DNA from: Pseudomonas putida NBRC 14164
GTDB taxonomy: Bacteria; Pseudomonadota; Gammaproteobacteria; Pseudomonadales; Pseudomonadaceae
Length of the DNA: 64,000 bases
Assembly (NCBI RefSeq): GCF_000412675.1
Contig: NC_021505.1
Location: 2,226,501 to 2,290,500 of the forward strand
Reading direction: 5' to 3'
The first letter of the stretch is position 1. Each line of letters opens with the position of its first letter. A program made the position numbers and the translations under genes. Positions 17,801-27,266 of the stretch are shown here, piece after piece. The notes below the pieces were generated by a model, which was not told where the DNA came from, searched no databases, and was given only the letters and a program-made list of their open reading frames with translations.

Positions 17801-18100
17801 ATGGACAACGACACCCCGAAAAGCCGCAAGCTCAATGTCGTGCGTGCAGCGAGCCGGTTTGGCAACGCCGATGCCGAACTGGTGCAGATGAAACCGCAGC
17901 TGCCAATGAGGGCCGCACTGACGGAGGCCTCGGGCATCATGGGCTGCATCACTGAAATTACCCGCAAGGCCATCGACAGGCCAGCCGACCGCAAGGTGAT
18001 GATGCAGGCCACGTTCTATCTGGCCGGCATGGCCAAAGCACTGATCGATGGCCAGCTGCTGCAGGTGCGTCAGGCGCGTGAAGGTGAGCGCGAACCCTAG
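17801..18100 (+). CDS. Small hypothetical protein
   Basis: A 99-residue protein. ATG 17801 is preferred over the one two codons earlier because GAGGA at 17790-17794 then has normal spacing. The first 30 residues are polar; the rest is helical (LTEASGIMGCITEITRKAID, then MQATFYLAGMAKALIDGQ). It resembles the small DUF3077/DUF6124-type proteins common in Pseudomonas, though that assignment is tentative. No membrane segment is seen. Confidence 0.55.
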   Translation: MDNDTPKSRKLNVVRAASRFGNADAELVQMKPQLPMRAALTEASGIMGCITEITRKAIDRPADRKVMMQATFYLAGMAKALIDGQLLQVRQAREGEREP

Positions 18101-18179
18101 TCAAGCTTGCCTGGGGGCCCTTAACTTGGCACCCTTGGGCGGTTTGAATCGTCTGTATCACCACAGAAGGAAGTTTGCA

Positions 18180-18902
18180 TTGAGCTGGGACAAGGTGGGG
18201 AAACTCCTCGTAGCCGTGCTTTTAGGCCTGATGGTGCTTTTGACCGCCTACGTGTTGCTCAGGAGCAGCCCGCGCCTGGAGGCGTCACTCACCTATGCCT
18301 ACCTCACCTATCCCACCCAGTTCAGCGAGCGCATAAGCAAAGCCAGCGAGCAACTCAAGTATGAGCAGTTGCAGGGGCGTATCAACAGTATCGGCCAGGG
18401 CGGTCTGAGCCACGATCAGGTCGAGCGCCTGATTGAAATGGCCCAGGCACCCTATGCGCAGTTGTTCGCCAAGCCCTTCGAGGCCGGGCTGGTCGATCAC
18501 CGTACCGGCTTGCTTATCGAACTGCGCAACAGTGGTGACGCGCCGGTACGGGAGGTAAAGATCCGTCTGCCAGCCAAGGGCCTGGTGCAGGTGCGTGATG
18601 CTGCCGGCAACGACACCCTGCTGGAGGCCGCTACCGCGCAGGTGGACATCCCGGCCATCGAGCCGGGTGGCACGTGCAAGGTCTGGGTCTATTTCGATGC
18701 AGACTATCTGCAGATCCGCCAGGGCGGGGTCAGCATCAGCCACGCCGACGGAGTGGCCAATGTGCAGGTGTACCACGAGGTCATCGGTTTTCCGGCCATG
18801 GTGGCCCGCTACAGCCGCGAGTTGATGGTGTTGCTGGGCGTACTGGCGGTCAGCGTGCTGGGCCTGGGTTATGCCTGCCTGGCGCGGCGTAAACCGCGGT
18901 AA
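18180..18902 (+). CDS. Membrane protein with two transmembrane helices and an extracytoplasmic domain
   Basis: A 240-residue protein of unknown function. The start is taken as TTG 18180, because AGAAGGAAG lies just upstream and the first helix begins at once (LLVAVLLGLMVLLTAYVLL); an open frame extends further upstream without a good site. The middle part (about 30-205) is soluble, with a beta-rich half (TGLLIELRNSGDAPVREVKI, then VDIPAIEPGGTCKVWVYFDA) that looks like an immunoglobulin-type fold. A second helix (LMVLLGVLAVSVLGLGYACL) precedes a basic tail. Confidence 0.55.
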   Translation: MSWDKVGKLLVAVLLGLMVLLTAYVLLRSSPRLEASLTYAYLTYPTQFSERISKASEQLKYEQLQGRINSIGQGGLSHDQVERLIEMAQAPYAQLFAKPFEAGLVDHRTGLLIELRNSGDAPVREVKIRLPAKGLVQVRDAAGNDTLLEAATAQVDIPAIEPGGTCKVWVYFDADYLQIRQGGVSISHADGVANVQVYHEVIGFPAMVARYSRELMVLLGVLAVSVLGLGYACLARRKPR

Positions 18903-18942
18903 ACGCCTCACTCGAACATAAATATCTGATTGGGCGGGGCAC

Positions 18943-19029
18943 CTGTGGGAGCGGGCAAGCCCGCGAACACCGGCGCAGCCGGTGCCATGCAGCGCGTCGC
19001 ACTCTTCGCGGGCGCGCCCGCTCCCACAG
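18943..19029. repeat. Inverted REP pair
   Basis: TGTGGGAGCGGGCAAGCCCG and the inverse CGGGCGCGCCCGCTCCCACA enclose ACACCGGCGCAGCCGGTGCC. This is the best-preserved full REP pair in the window and shows what the IS-interrupted copy at 11.6 kb looked like before insertion. Confidence 0.85.
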
Positions 19030-19194
19030 GATAAAGCTGCGCTTGCCAAAGCCTTGTTCCACGGGCGACAGCGCAGCATAACGGTGTGACATGCGTGTTC
19101 TGCGATCAAGGATCATTTGCTTGAAACTCAACACACCCCCGTTGACGACCCTCTATAGTGCTCGGCATTACAAGAGCCATCTCGAGCCTGCCTG

Positions 19195-20115
19195 ATGATC
19201 CCTTCCCTGGATTCCATTTTTTCTCGCCTGCGCCTGCGTCAGTTGCGCCTGCTGATCGAGCTGGATCGCTGTGGTTCGCTGCACAAGGCGGCCGAAGCCA
19301 TGGCCATTTCCCAGCCCGGGGCCACCAAGGCGTTGCGCGAGGTGGAGGAGGTGCTGGGGGTACCATTGTTCCAGCGCCTGCCCAGCGGCCTGGTAGCCAA
19401 TGACGTGGGCCGTTGCGTGGTGCGCTATGCGCGGCTGATCCACAGCGACCTGGGGCACTTGCGCGAAGAGGTGCTAGGCATCGTCCAGGGCCAGGGTGGG
19501 CGGCTGGCGGTGGGCAGCATCATGGGGGCCATGCCGACACTGGTCAGCGCCTTGGGGCGCTTGCGCCGCAAGCAGCCGCAGCTGGCGGTGGAAATTGCCG
19601 AGAATACCAGCGCCAACCTGCTCGGCCAGCTGGACGAGGGGCGCCTGGACCTGGCCATCTGCCGGCCGGGGCTGGGCCGCAACGCGGCGGACTATACCTT
19701 TGTCGAACTGGCCCAGGAGCCGTTGGTGGTGGTCGCGCACCCGCAGCATCCGCTTGCCGGGGCAGCGGCACTGGCGATCAGCGACTTGAGCCATTACCGC
19801 TGGGTGGTCTACCCGGCGAACATGCCCATGCGCCAGGCGCTGGAGCGCGAGTTGAGCGAGGCAGGGGTGGAGGTGCCCCGCTACCCGCTGGAAACCTTCT
19901 CCACCTTCGCGACGTTCATGCTGCTGGAGGATGACCCGACGCTGGTGGCGGTCATTCCCTGTGCCGTGGCGGCGTTTGCCGAGCAGCGCGGGTTGCTGGT
20001 GTCGCTGGCGGTGCAGCTACGGGCGTTGAGCGAGCCGTTCGGCATCGTGCACCGTGTGGCGGCGCCGCTATCGCCAGCTGCGCGGTTGCTGGTAGAGGAA
20101 TTGACGGCCAATTGA
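19195..20115 (+). CDS. LysR-family transcriptional regulator
   Basis: A 306-residue LysR regulator. The N-terminal helix-turn-helix reads LRQLRLLIELDRCGSLHKAA followed by EAMAISQPGATKALREVEEV, the pattern of the GbpR/CbbR-like branch with a slightly long N terminus. The effector domain has GGRLAVGSIMGAMPTLVSAL and a late FMLLEDDPTLVAVIPCAVAA. The following gene on the same strand is an SDR starting 170 bases later; regulation of that gene is possible but not shown. Confidence 0.88.
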   Translation: MIPSLDSIFSRLRLRQLRLLIELDRCGSLHKAAEAMAISQPGATKALREVEEVLGVPLFQRLPSGLVANDVGRCVVRYARLIHSDLGHLREEVLGIVQGQGGRLAVGSIMGAMPTLVSALGRLRRKQPQLAVEIAENTSANLLGQLDEGRLDLAICRPGLGRNAADYTFVELAQEPLVVVAHPQHPLAGAAALAISDLSHYRWVVYPANMPMRQALERELSEAGVEVPRYPLETFSTFATFMLLEDDPTLVAVIPCAVAAFAEQRGLLVSLAVQLRALSEPFGIVHRVAAPLSPAARLLVEELTAN

Positions 20116-20285
20116 AGTTTGACGGCGCTCGCCCTCCAGCCCATTGCTGGCGGGCTGGTGGGGATAAGCGATGGTTATTGGTGGATCAGCTCTTTTCATT
20201 ATCGGCGGCCCTGCCTGTGCTCTAGATTACCCCCGGAACGGCCTGCCAGTACCCCTGTAACCCTATTGCATCAAGGAGCAACCCA

Positions 20286-21062
20286 ATGGATCTAGGCATT
20301 ACCGGCCGCTGGGCCATCGTCTGCGCGGCCAGCCAAGGCCTGGGCAAAGGCTGCGCCGAGGCGCTTGGCAAAGAAGGCGTGAACCTGGTCATCAATGCCC
20401 GCACCCAAGCCACCCTGGAGCAGACCGCCACCGAGTTGCGTGCGGCCTGCCCGGGCATCGAGGTGCTTACCGTGGCCGGCGATGTGGCCGATGCCCAGGT
20501 GCGCCAGGCGCTGTTGGCGGCCTGCCCGCAGGTCGACATCCTGGTCAACAACGCCGGTGGCCCGCCACCGGGGGACTTCCGCGACTGGGGGCGTGACGAC
20601 TGGCTGAAGGCGCTGGACGCCAACATGCTCACCCCCATCGAGCTGATCAAGGCGGTGGTCGACGGCATGGCCGAGCGCGGTTTCGGCCGGGTAGTGAATA
20701 TCACCTCTGGCGCGGTGAAGGCGCCGATCGACATCCTCGGTTTGTCCAACGGCGCACGCAGTGGCCTGACCGGTTTCATTGCTGGCCTGGCCCGGCAGCA
20801 GCGCCTGGCGGGCAGCAATGTGACACTGAACAACCTGCTGCCTGGGGCGTTCGACACGGCGCGTTTGCAAAAGACTTTGCAGGCGGCGGGTGGCGATGTG
20901 CAAGCCACCGCCCAGGCCAGGCGCAAGGCCATCCCGGCGGCGCGCTTTGGCGATGCCGGGGAGTTTGGTGCGTACTGTGCGTTCCTGTGCAGTGCGCATG
21001 CCGGTTATATCACCGGGCAGAACCTGCTGATCGATGGCGGGGCGTATCCGGGTACCTTCTAA
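20286..21062 (+). CDS. Atypical SDR-family oxidoreductase (FabG-like, catalytic YxxxK lost)
   Basis: A 258-residue protein with SDR fold. The cofactor motif is AASQGLGKG (about residues 14-22), diverging from TGxxxGxG, and the structural NNAGG motif is present. The usual Ser-Tyr-Lys triad is incomplete: NITSGAVKAPIDILGLSNGA is followed by RSGLTGF, so the Tyr and Lys positions read Ser and Arg. The C-terminal SDR end YITGQNLLIDGGAYPGTF is intact. A beta-ketoacyl-reductase-like SDR subgroup with non-canonical catalytic residues is known, so this may be a normal member rather than a damaged gene. Confidence 0.85.
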   Translation: MDLGITGRWAIVCAASQGLGKGCAEALGKEGVNLVINARTQATLEQTATELRAACPGIEVLTVAGDVADAQVRQALLAACPQVDILVNNAGGPPPGDFRDWGRDDWLKALDANMLTPIELIKAVVDGMAERGFGRVVNITSGAVKAPIDILGLSNGARSGLTGFIAGLARQQRLAGSNVTLNNLLPGAFDTARLQKTLQAAGGDVQATAQARRKAIPAARFGDAGEFGAYCAFLCSAHAGYITGQNLLIDGGAYPGTF

Positions 21063-21168
21063 AAGGTGCGGGGGCGCATTGCCCCCACAACGAAGGGCCG
21101 CAGGCAAACTGGCAATGATCCGGCGAATACCGCATACTTGTCGGCAAACGCCGAAACAGGAGTATGCC

Positions 21169-21618
21169 ATGCTTGCCGAAGTGCTTCGCGACAACGGTTA
21201 CCACGAGTACCGGGCGCGCCTGCAGGCGCTGCTGGAGATACCCGAACTTGCCAGTGACTTCGAAATCCACACCCGCATCACCCATGGGTTTGCCGCCACC
21301 TGGCTGGTGAAGTTGACCGAGCGTGGTGTGTTCACCCCGGTGGAGCGGGACCAGATCATTCCCCTGCGCACCCTCAAAACCCGTATCGAGCGTGACCAGC
21401 CGCTGACCGTGGAAGAGAGTGATCGGCTGTTCCGCTCGGCCCACATCACCGCCATGGCCGAAGCCGTGTTCGGTGAAGCGGACAAGGCCAAGCGCTGGCT
21501 GTCCAAGCCCAAGGAACGCTTCTCGGGGCTGACGCCCATGCAGATGCTCACCACCCAGCAAGGCACCACTCAGGTGGAAGAGATGCTGCTGCAGATTGCC
21601 GAGGGCTTTGGCCTGTGA
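21169..21618 (+). CDS. Xre/MbcA/ParS-type antitoxin of an Xre-RES module
   Basis: A 149-residue antitoxin. The start at 21169 follows AGGAG. The N-terminal helical DNA-binding part (residues 1-85) contains FEIHTRITHGFAATWLVKLT. The C-terminal toxin-binding domain (about 95-149, DUF2384) has ITAMAEAVFGEADKAKRWLS and the GLTPMQMLTTQQGTTQVEEM helix. Its stop codon overlaps the GTG start of the next gene, the standard order for Xre-RES modules. By family knowledge it neutralises the RES toxin and represses the operon. Confidence 0.88.
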   Translation: MLAEVLRDNGYHEYRARLQALLEIPELASDFEIHTRITHGFAATWLVKLTERGVFTPVERDQIIPLRTLKTRIERDQPLTVEESDRLFRSAHITAMAEAVFGEADKAKRWLSKPKERFSGLTPMQMLTTQQGTTQVEEMLLQIAEGFGL

Positions 21619-22052
21619 TTTTGTGGCGTATCAGCGCCTATGCAGATTTGAGTGGCACTGGGGGGTTGCGTGTAAGCGGCCGCTGGCACCAGGCGGGCCG
21701 GCCGGTAGTGTATGCCGCCACCAGCCCTTCCGGGGCCATGCTCGAGGTGCTGGTGCACCTGGAGATCGACCCCGAGGATTTTCCTACCACCATGCGCCTG
21801 ATCCGTATCGAATTGCCCGACACGGTTTCACAAGCGCAGCTGCCCGCCTTGCAGCCCGGCTGGTCCGCTCAGCCTGAGTTGACCCGGGCGCTGGGCAATC
21901 GCTTTCTGGATGACTGCTCGGCATTGTTGCTGCCGGTGCCCAGCGCGATCATGCCCAGCACCATCAACTACCTGTTCAACCCACGGCACGCGCAGGCGCA
22001 GCGCGCGAAAATCCAGGTCGAGGATTTTACCCCGGACAGCCGCTTGTTCTAG
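21615..22052 (+). CDS. RES-domain NAD-degrading toxin
   Basis: A 145-residue RES toxin starting at GTG 21615, which overlaps the antitoxin stop by 4 bases (GTGA), so the two are translationally coupled. The RES signature Arg-Glu-Ser region is visible: ILWRISAYADLSGTGGLRVS, GRW, then VVYAATSPSGAMLEVLVHLE, and the late Ser in LPVPSAIMPSTINYLFNP. Characterised RES toxins, including one from P. putida, deplete cellular NAD and cause stasis. The gene is full length. Confidence 0.9.
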   Translation: MILWRISAYADLSGTGGLRVSGRWHQAGRPVVYAATSPSGAMLEVLVHLEIDPEDFPTTMRLIRIELPDTVSQAQLPALQPGWSAQPELTRALGNRFLDDCSALLLPVPSAIMPSTINYLFNPRHAQAQRAKIQVEDFTPDSRLF

Positions 22053-22059
22053 CGCGTGT

Positions 22060-23214
22060 TCACCACAGTGCAGCCGACGCCCTCGTCAGCACTCGGTCAA
22101 ACACGGCGAGCGCCTGGTCTACTTGCGCCTCGGTGGTGAATCGGCCGATGCTCAAGCGCACGCTGTTGCGTGCCTGACGTTCGTCCAGCCCCAGTGCCAG
22201 CAGTACATACGAGGCGGCGTTGCTCGCCGAGTTACAGGCCGAGGTGGTCGACAAGGCCAGCTCGCTTGCCAGTGCCGCGCTGTTGAAACCCTTGCTGTCG
22301 ATGCACAGGTTCAGGGTATGGGGGATGCGTTGGCTGGCGCTGCCGTTAAGGGTCACGCCGGGTAAAACCAGCAGGCCATCGCGCAAGCGTGTGGCCAGTT
22401 GCTCAAGGCGCTGGTGCTCGCTGTCACCTGGTTGGCCGGCCAGGGCAAAGGCGCTGCCCATGCCGGCGATCTGATGGGTTGCCAGAGTGCCGGAACGCAG
22501 GCCCTGCTCATGGCCGCCGCCGTGCATCTGCGCACGCATCAGCGTACGGGCGCGTGGCCCGACATACAGCGCGCCGATCCCTTTTGGCCCGTAAACCTTG
22601 TGCGCCGAGAGCGACATCAGGTCCACGGCCATCGCGTTCAGGTCGATGGCGAGCTTGCCTACGGCCTGTGCGGCATCCACGTGCAGCAGGGCACCGTGGG
22701 CACGCACCTGTTGGCCGATGGCGGCAAAATCGGTAACCGTGCCCAGCTCGTTGTTGACCGCCATCAACGATACCAGGCGGGTATCGGCGCGCAACGCTGC
22801 CTGCACGCTTGCAGGCTGGATCAGGCCGGCGGCATCCGGCGTCAGGCGGGTCACGGCCCAGCCTTGGCGCTCCAGTTCGGCCACTGTGTCGAGCACGGCT
22901 TTGTGCTCCAGTTGGCTAGTGATCAGGTGCCCAGGCTGGTCGAAGCCTTGGGCAATGCCTTTGAGTGCCAGGTTGTTGGATTCGGTAGCGCCCGACGTCC
23001 AGACCAGGTTGTCGGCTTGCGCGCCGACGCGCTCGGCCACCTGCTGGCGGGCTTGCTCCACGGCCTGTCGGGCAGCCTGGCCGTAGGCGTGGCCACTGGA
23101 CGCCGGGTTGCCGAAGTTGGCCTCGCTACCAAGGCAGGCAAGCATGGTTTCGATGACCCGATCGTCGACGGGGGTGGTGGCGGCATAATCGAAATAGAGT
23201 GGGGCGCTGGGCAT
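22060..23214 (-). CDS. Cysteine desulfurase family protein (NifS/IscS-like)
   Basis: A 384-residue PLP enzyme that takes sulfur from cysteine as an enzyme persulfide. The start is ATG 23214. The PLP-lysine site is SLSAHKVYGPKGIGALY (Lys206), preceded by the HVDAAQAVGK segment with the cofactor-binding Asp. The catalytic cysteine lies in STTSACNSASNAASYVLLAL. The opening YFDYAATTPVD is the family start. There are no iron-sulfur assembly genes around it, so this is a stand-alone desulfurase. It converges with the Xre-RES module with only 7 bases between. Confidence 0.9.
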   Translation of the reverse strand: MPSAPLYFDYAATTPVDDRVIETMLACLGSEANFGNPASSGHAYGQAARQAVEQARQQVAERVGAQADNLVWTSGATESNNLALKGIAQGFDQPGHLITSQLEHKAVLDTVAELERQGWAVTRLTPDAAGLIQPASVQAALRADTRLVSLMAVNNELGTVTDFAAIGQQVRAHGALLHVDAAQAVGKLAIDLNAMAVDLMSLSAHKVYGPKGIGALYVGPRARTLMRAQMHGGGHEQGLRSGTLATHQIAGMGSAFALAGQPGDSEHQRLEQLATRLRDGLLVLPGVTLNGSASQRIPHTLNLCIDSKGFNSAALASELALSTTSACNSASNAASYVLLALGLDERQARNSVRLSIGRFTTEAQVDQALAVFDRVLTRASAALW

Positions 23215-23406
23215 TGGGGCGGGTCCATGTCTGTCGCCGTGAAATCGGCGATTGATGGGGTAAGCGTATCCGCCATGGCTGAGATATTTTTCGCTTCCCG
23301 CCGCTATTTTCTCAATGGGCGTGAGAAAAATTTCTCTCTTTCGAACCGTTGATAGAATATTTTTCTTCAGGAGGGCGAGGCTATGGGCCGCCTCTCGCAG
23401 GCAGCT

Positions 23407-24333
23407 TCAGGCGGGCTGCAGGGCCTTCTCTTCCTCGTCTACCACGCGTTCGCACAATTCGGTGATCTGCTCGCGCATCCAGCGGTTGGCCGGGTCCTGA
23501 TCAGTGCTTTCATGCCAGTACAGGTGCGTTTCCAGTGCGGGCACCTCCACTGGCAGTGGCTGGTAACGCAACTGATGGCGACGGGCGAAACGCTCGGGAA
23601 CGGTCATCGCCATGTCGGTCTGCTGCAACACCTGCGACGCCATCAGGTAGTGCTGCGAACGCAGGGCGACCTTGCGCTGAACCCCCATCTTGCCCAGCGC
23701 CAGGTCGACGTAACCCAGGCCGTTGCGGCGGCTGGAAATATGGATATGGGTCATGCCCAGGTAGCTGTCGAGGGTCAGTTTGCTGTCAGCGAGTGGGTGG
23801 CCCTGGCGCAGGGCGCACACATAGCGGTCTTGCATCAGCTTGACGTGGCGCACCTGCGGGTCGGTGTTCAGGGGTGCGTCGATGGCGAAGTCCAGGCGGC
23901 CGGCAGCGAGTTCCTTGGTGGTCTCGCGGCGCTTGCACAGGAAGCTTTCGATCAGCACCGCCGGCGCCAGGCGACGCAGGCGCTGGAACAGCGGCGGCAG
24001 GATGACCGCCTCGGTCAGGTCGGTCATGCTGATGCGGAAGGTTTTGTTGGCCTGTTGCGGGTTGAAGATGCGGCTTTCCTGGACCGACGTACGCAACAGT
24101 GCCAGGGCGTTGCGCACCGGGCCGATGATGTTCTGCGCCATCGGCGTGGGCACCATGCCTTGTGCGGTGCGCACGAACAGCGGGTCATTGAAGGTTTCGC
24201 GCAGCCGCGAAAGGGCGTTGGACACTGCAGGCTGGGTAATGCCGACAATCTGCCCGGCGCGGGTCAGGTTGGCTTCGGTGTAGATCGCATCGAACACGAT
24301 GAACAGGTTGAGGTCGACCTTGCTGAGGTTCAT
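23407..24333 (-). CDS. LysR-family regulator (NodD/SyrM-like branch)
   Basis: A 308-residue LysR regulator starting at 24333. The N terminus MNLSKVDLNLFIVFDAIYTE followed by ANLTRAGQIVGITQPAVSNA is typical of the PA2220/NodD-like group. The effector domain begins at FRISMTDLTEAVILPPLF. It is divergent from an acyl-CoA dehydrogenase gene that starts 140 bases away, so that gene is the likely target. Confidence 0.9.
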   Translation of the reverse strand: MNLSKVDLNLFIVFDAIYTEANLTRAGQIVGITQPAVSNALSRLRETFNDPLFVRTAQGMVPTPMAQNIIGPVRNALALLRTSVQESRIFNPQQANKTFRISMTDLTEAVILPPLFQRLRRLAPAVLIESFLCKRRETTKELAAGRLDFAIDAPLNTDPQVRHVKLMQDRYVCALRQGHPLADSKLTLDSYLGMTHIHISSRRNGLGYVDLALGKMGVQRKVALRSQHYLMASQVLQQTDMAMTVPERFARRHQLRYQPLPVEVPALETHLYWHESTDQDPANRWMREQITELCERVVDEEEKALQPA

Positions 24334-24472
24334 GGGCGCCGCTCTTTGTTGGAATTATTGGCCGATCATATATCGGTTATGAATGTTTATACACGCGGAA
24401 AATAGACTAGGTGGATGGGGCCCCGCTGCTCTAGGCTCTGCCCATGTACTCCGAACCGTGAAGGTAGCCCCG

Positions 24473-25702
24473 ATGGATTTCGCCTATTCGCCCAAGGTCC
24501 AGGCACTGCGCGAGCGCGTTACTGCGTTCATGGACGCCTACGTGTACCCCGCCGAAGCCGTGTTCGAGCGCCAGGTTGCCGAGGGCGACCGCTGGCAGCC
24601 CACGGCAATCATGGAAGAACTCAAGGCCAAGGCCCGCGCCGAAGGGCTGTGGAACCTGTTCTTGCCCGAATCGGAATACGGCGCCGGCCTGAGCAACCTG
24701 GAATACGCCCCGCTGGCGGAAATCATGGGCCGCTCGTTGCTCGGGCCGGAGCCGTTCAACTGCTCGGCGCCGGACACCGGCAACATGGAAGTGCTGGTGC
24801 GTTATGGCAGCGAAGCGCAGAAACGCCAGTGGCTGGAGCCGTTGTTGCGCGGTGAGATCCGCTCGGCGTTTGCCATGACCGAGCCGGACGTTGCCTCCTC
24901 GGACGCGACCAATATGGCCGCCACTGCCGTGCGTGACGGCGACGAATGGGTCATCAATGGCCGCAAATGGTGGACCTCCGGCGCCTGCGACCCGCGTTGC
25001 AAGGTCATGATCTTCATGGGCCTGTCCGACCCTGAAGGCCCACGCCACCAGCAGCATTCGATGGTGCTGGTGCCCACCGATGCGCCGGGCGTGAAGATCG
25101 TCCGCCCGTTGCCGGTGTTCGGCTATGACGATGCCCCTCATGGCCACGCCGAGGTGCTTTTCGAGAACGTACGGGTGCCTTATGAAAGTGTGCTGCTCGG
25201 CGAGGGGCGCGGCTTCGAGATTGCTCAAGGGCGCCTTGGCCCGGGCCGTATCCACCACTGCATGCGCTCGATCGGCATGGCCGAGCGTGCGCTGGAGCTG
25301 ATGTGCAAGCGGTCGGTGGAGCGTACTGCTTTTGGTCGGCCACTGGCACGGCTGGGTGGCAACGTCGACAAGATCGCCGACTCACGCATGGAAATCGACA
25401 TGGCGCGGCTGTTGACGTTGAAGGCGGCGTACATGATGGACACCGTCGGCAACAAGGTGGCCCGCAGCGAAATCGCGCAGATCAAGGTGGTGGCGCCAAA
25501 CGTGGCGTTGAAGGTGATCGACCGGGCGATCCAGATGCATGGCGGGGCAGGGGTGAGCGGCGATTTTCCGCTGGCCTACATGTACGCCATGCAGCGCACC
25601 CTGCGCCTGGCCGACGGCCCGGATGAAGTGCACCGGGCGGCGATTGGCAAATATGAAATTGGCAAGTATGTGCCGGTGGAGCTGTTGCGTAGCGGGCGAT
25701 GA
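24473..25702 (+). CDS. Acyl-CoA dehydrogenase family protein
   Basis: A 409-residue FAD enzyme that oxidises acyl-CoA or related thioesters. The start at 24473 ([20 protein letters not shown]) has AAGGTAG upstream. Family motifs are [15 protein letters not shown] (flavin-binding loop), [20 protein letters not shown] and the C-terminal [20 protein letters not shown] loop. Length and motifs resemble the ACAD10/11-like group acting on branched or hydroxylated acyl-CoAs; this sub-assignment is tentative. A divergent LysR gene is the probable regulator. Confidence 0.9.
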   Translation: MDFAYSPKVQALRERVTAFMDAYVYPAEAVFERQVAEGDRWQPTAIMEELKAKARAEGLWNLFLPESEYGAGLSNLEYAPLAEIMGRSLLGPEPFNCSAPDTGNMEVLVRYGSEAQKRQWLEPLLRGEIRSAFAMTEPDVASSDATNMAATAVRDGDEWVINGRKWWTSGACDPRCKVMIFMGLSDPEGPRHQQHSMVLVPTDAPGVKIVRPLPVFGYDDAPHGHAEVLFENVRVPYESVLLGEGRGFEIAQGRLGPGRIHHCMRSIGMAERALELMCKRSVERTAFGRPLARLGGNVDKIADSRMEIDMARLLTLKAAYMMDTVGNKVARSEIAQIKVVAPNVALKVIDRAIQMHGGAGVSGDFPLAYMYAMQRTLRLADGPDEVHRAAIGKYEIGKYVPVELLRSGR

Positions 25703-25717
25703 AGTCGTCAGCCTGAG

Positions 25718-25757
25718 CCGGCCTCTTCGCGGGTGAACCCGCTCCCACAGTGATCGC
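25718..25757. repeat. Single REP
   Basis: CTTCGCGGGTGAACCCGCTC followed by CCACAGTGATCGC. This intact copy carries the same flank that was used to reconstruct the IS110 insertion site. Confidence 0.8.
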
Positions 25758-25865
25758 ACAAACTCCCGCAATGTGTAGGAAGTATCTGAATTTCGGCTGA
25801 GGCCCCCTGAATTTCCCTTGCTGGTGATAGGTTTTCAACCGTAACCAGGTACAGGGAGTTTAGGG

Positions 25866-27266
25866 ATGCGCGTCAATTTGGAGGGAAAGGGTCAGGCGGT
25901 AGATGGTGATGTCACTACAACGGGTGCTGTCTGTATTGCGACCGGGGCGGGCTACCTGGACGAAGGCCGAATGGTGCTCCGTGAGGGCGACCACACCACG
26001 CCATGCCCTCTTTGTGGGCAGGTGGGAACTGTCGCTGAAGGTGTGGATCACTTTATTTCCGATGGCCAGCGGGTGGCCATGGATGGTGCGCTGGTTGTCT
26101 GTGGCTGTTCGCCGGGCAGCAACCGGGTGGTCGCACCGTTATATGAAGCACCGCCTTCCATGTATTCCATTGCGGGGCCTACCAACACCCACTTAAACCC
26201 GCCGTCAGCCACCGCCTACCCCGAGCGCCTCCCCCGAGCCGTCCTAGGTGCACTGCCCGATTCGCTGGAGCCTGGTTTCTATGTAGTTCCTCGACGCATG
26301 TCGTTCCCCCAGGTGCTGCTGCAATTGGCCGAGCATGATGCCACTTTGCCGATCTCCCGGTTGCAAAGGCTCAACCCGACGTTTGAGCAAGGCTTCAAGG
26401 CTGGGGAGATCTTCGTTATCGGTGATCCTGACAACGCCAATGCCTGTACGCGCGAAGAGGGAGAACTGATGGCGGCTGCGCAGCATGCGCGGCGTGCTCT
26501 GGAGGTGCTCGACTACGCCGAAGCGGATTTCATGATGCAGCACCAGGCCGAAATCGCCGGCTTGCTCAGCAACGCCAGCCTGTCCATGGGCGTCGGCAAG
26601 GACATGCTCGATCAAGGTTTGAAACAGGTCAGTCATACATTGACCAGTATCGAGCAGTTGCACCAGCGGGAGTTCATGCGCCACGGCCATCTGAACAGCC
26701 CGGGCTTTTTCGCGGAACGGCGGCGGCTTCTGCAGCAGCTGGATGGGCAGTTGAAAACGGCATTTTTGAACAAGCAGTTGAACCTTGGGAGCTATGAGCG
26801 CTTGAGGAAGAGCTTGAATATTTCGACCAAGAGTCTAGTCCATCACTGCTCGAAAGCGGGCGGGCCGGGGCAAATCCCGGGGTATGCAACGCATCTGGAT
26901 AAGGTGGTGCGGCTGAGCAAGTATCTTGAATATGGTGGGTATGCTGCAATTGGGCTGGGGGCTACGTCATCTTCTCTGAAAGTGCAAGAGGTCTGTGTTG
27001 CAGGTGAAACTGATGACTGCCGGAAAGTCCGATTTACTGAAACGGGTAGTTTCGCTGGTGGCTTAGGAGGAGGGATGGTGGGAGGTTACATCGCAGGTGC
27101 TGCCGCTGCCGCGCTATGCGGTGTTTTCGCGGTGGGTACCGGCGGCCTTGGTGTTCCCGTATGCGGGATTGTCCCGATTGGCGCCGGCTCTGCGGCAGGC
27201 TCTATGGGTATTGGCGCAGCTGGGGAGAAGGTCGGTGAAATGATTTATGAGGTGATGGATGATTGA
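25866..27266 (+). CDS. PAAR-domain protein with LysM-like and glycine-rich C-terminal regions (candidate T6SS effector)
   Basis: A 466-residue protein. ATG 25866 follows GGGAG. Residues 1-95 form a PAAR-like tip domain (GAVCIATGAGYLDEGRMVLR, then HTTPCPLCGQVGTVAEGVDH, and VVCGCSPGSNRVVA). Residues about 135-190 look like a LysM fold (FYVVPRRMSFPQVLLQLAEH). A helical region follows, and residues about 380-460 are very rich in glycine and alanine (GGGMVGGYIAGAAAAALCGV and similar), like membrane-inserting glycine-zipper toxins. The next gene overlaps by 8 bases and encodes a small polytopic membrane protein. No secretion-system genes are nearby, so it is an orphan effector locus. Confidence 0.7.
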   Translation: MRVNLEGKGQAVDGDVTTTGAVCIATGAGYLDEGRMVLREGDHTTPCPLCGQVGTVAEGVDHFISDGQRVAMDGALVVCGCSPGSNRVVAPLYEAPPSMYSIAGPTNTHLNPPSATAYPERLPRAVLGALPDSLEPGFYVVPRRMSFPQVLLQLAEHDATLPISRLQRLNPTFEQGFKAGEIFVIGDPDNANACTREEGELMAAAQHARRALEVLDYAEADFMMQHQAEIAGLLSNASLSMGVGKDMLDQGLKQVSHTLTSIEQLHQREFMRHGHLNSPGFFAERRRLLQQLDGQLKTAFLNKQLNLGSYERLRKSLNISTKSLVHHCSKAGGPGQIPGYATHLDKVVRLSKYLEYGGYAAIGLGATSSSLKVQEVCVAGETDDCRKVRFTETGSFAGGLGGGMVGGYIAGAAAAALCGVFAVGTGGLGVPVCGIVPIGAGSAAGSMGIGAAGEKVGEMIYEVMDD

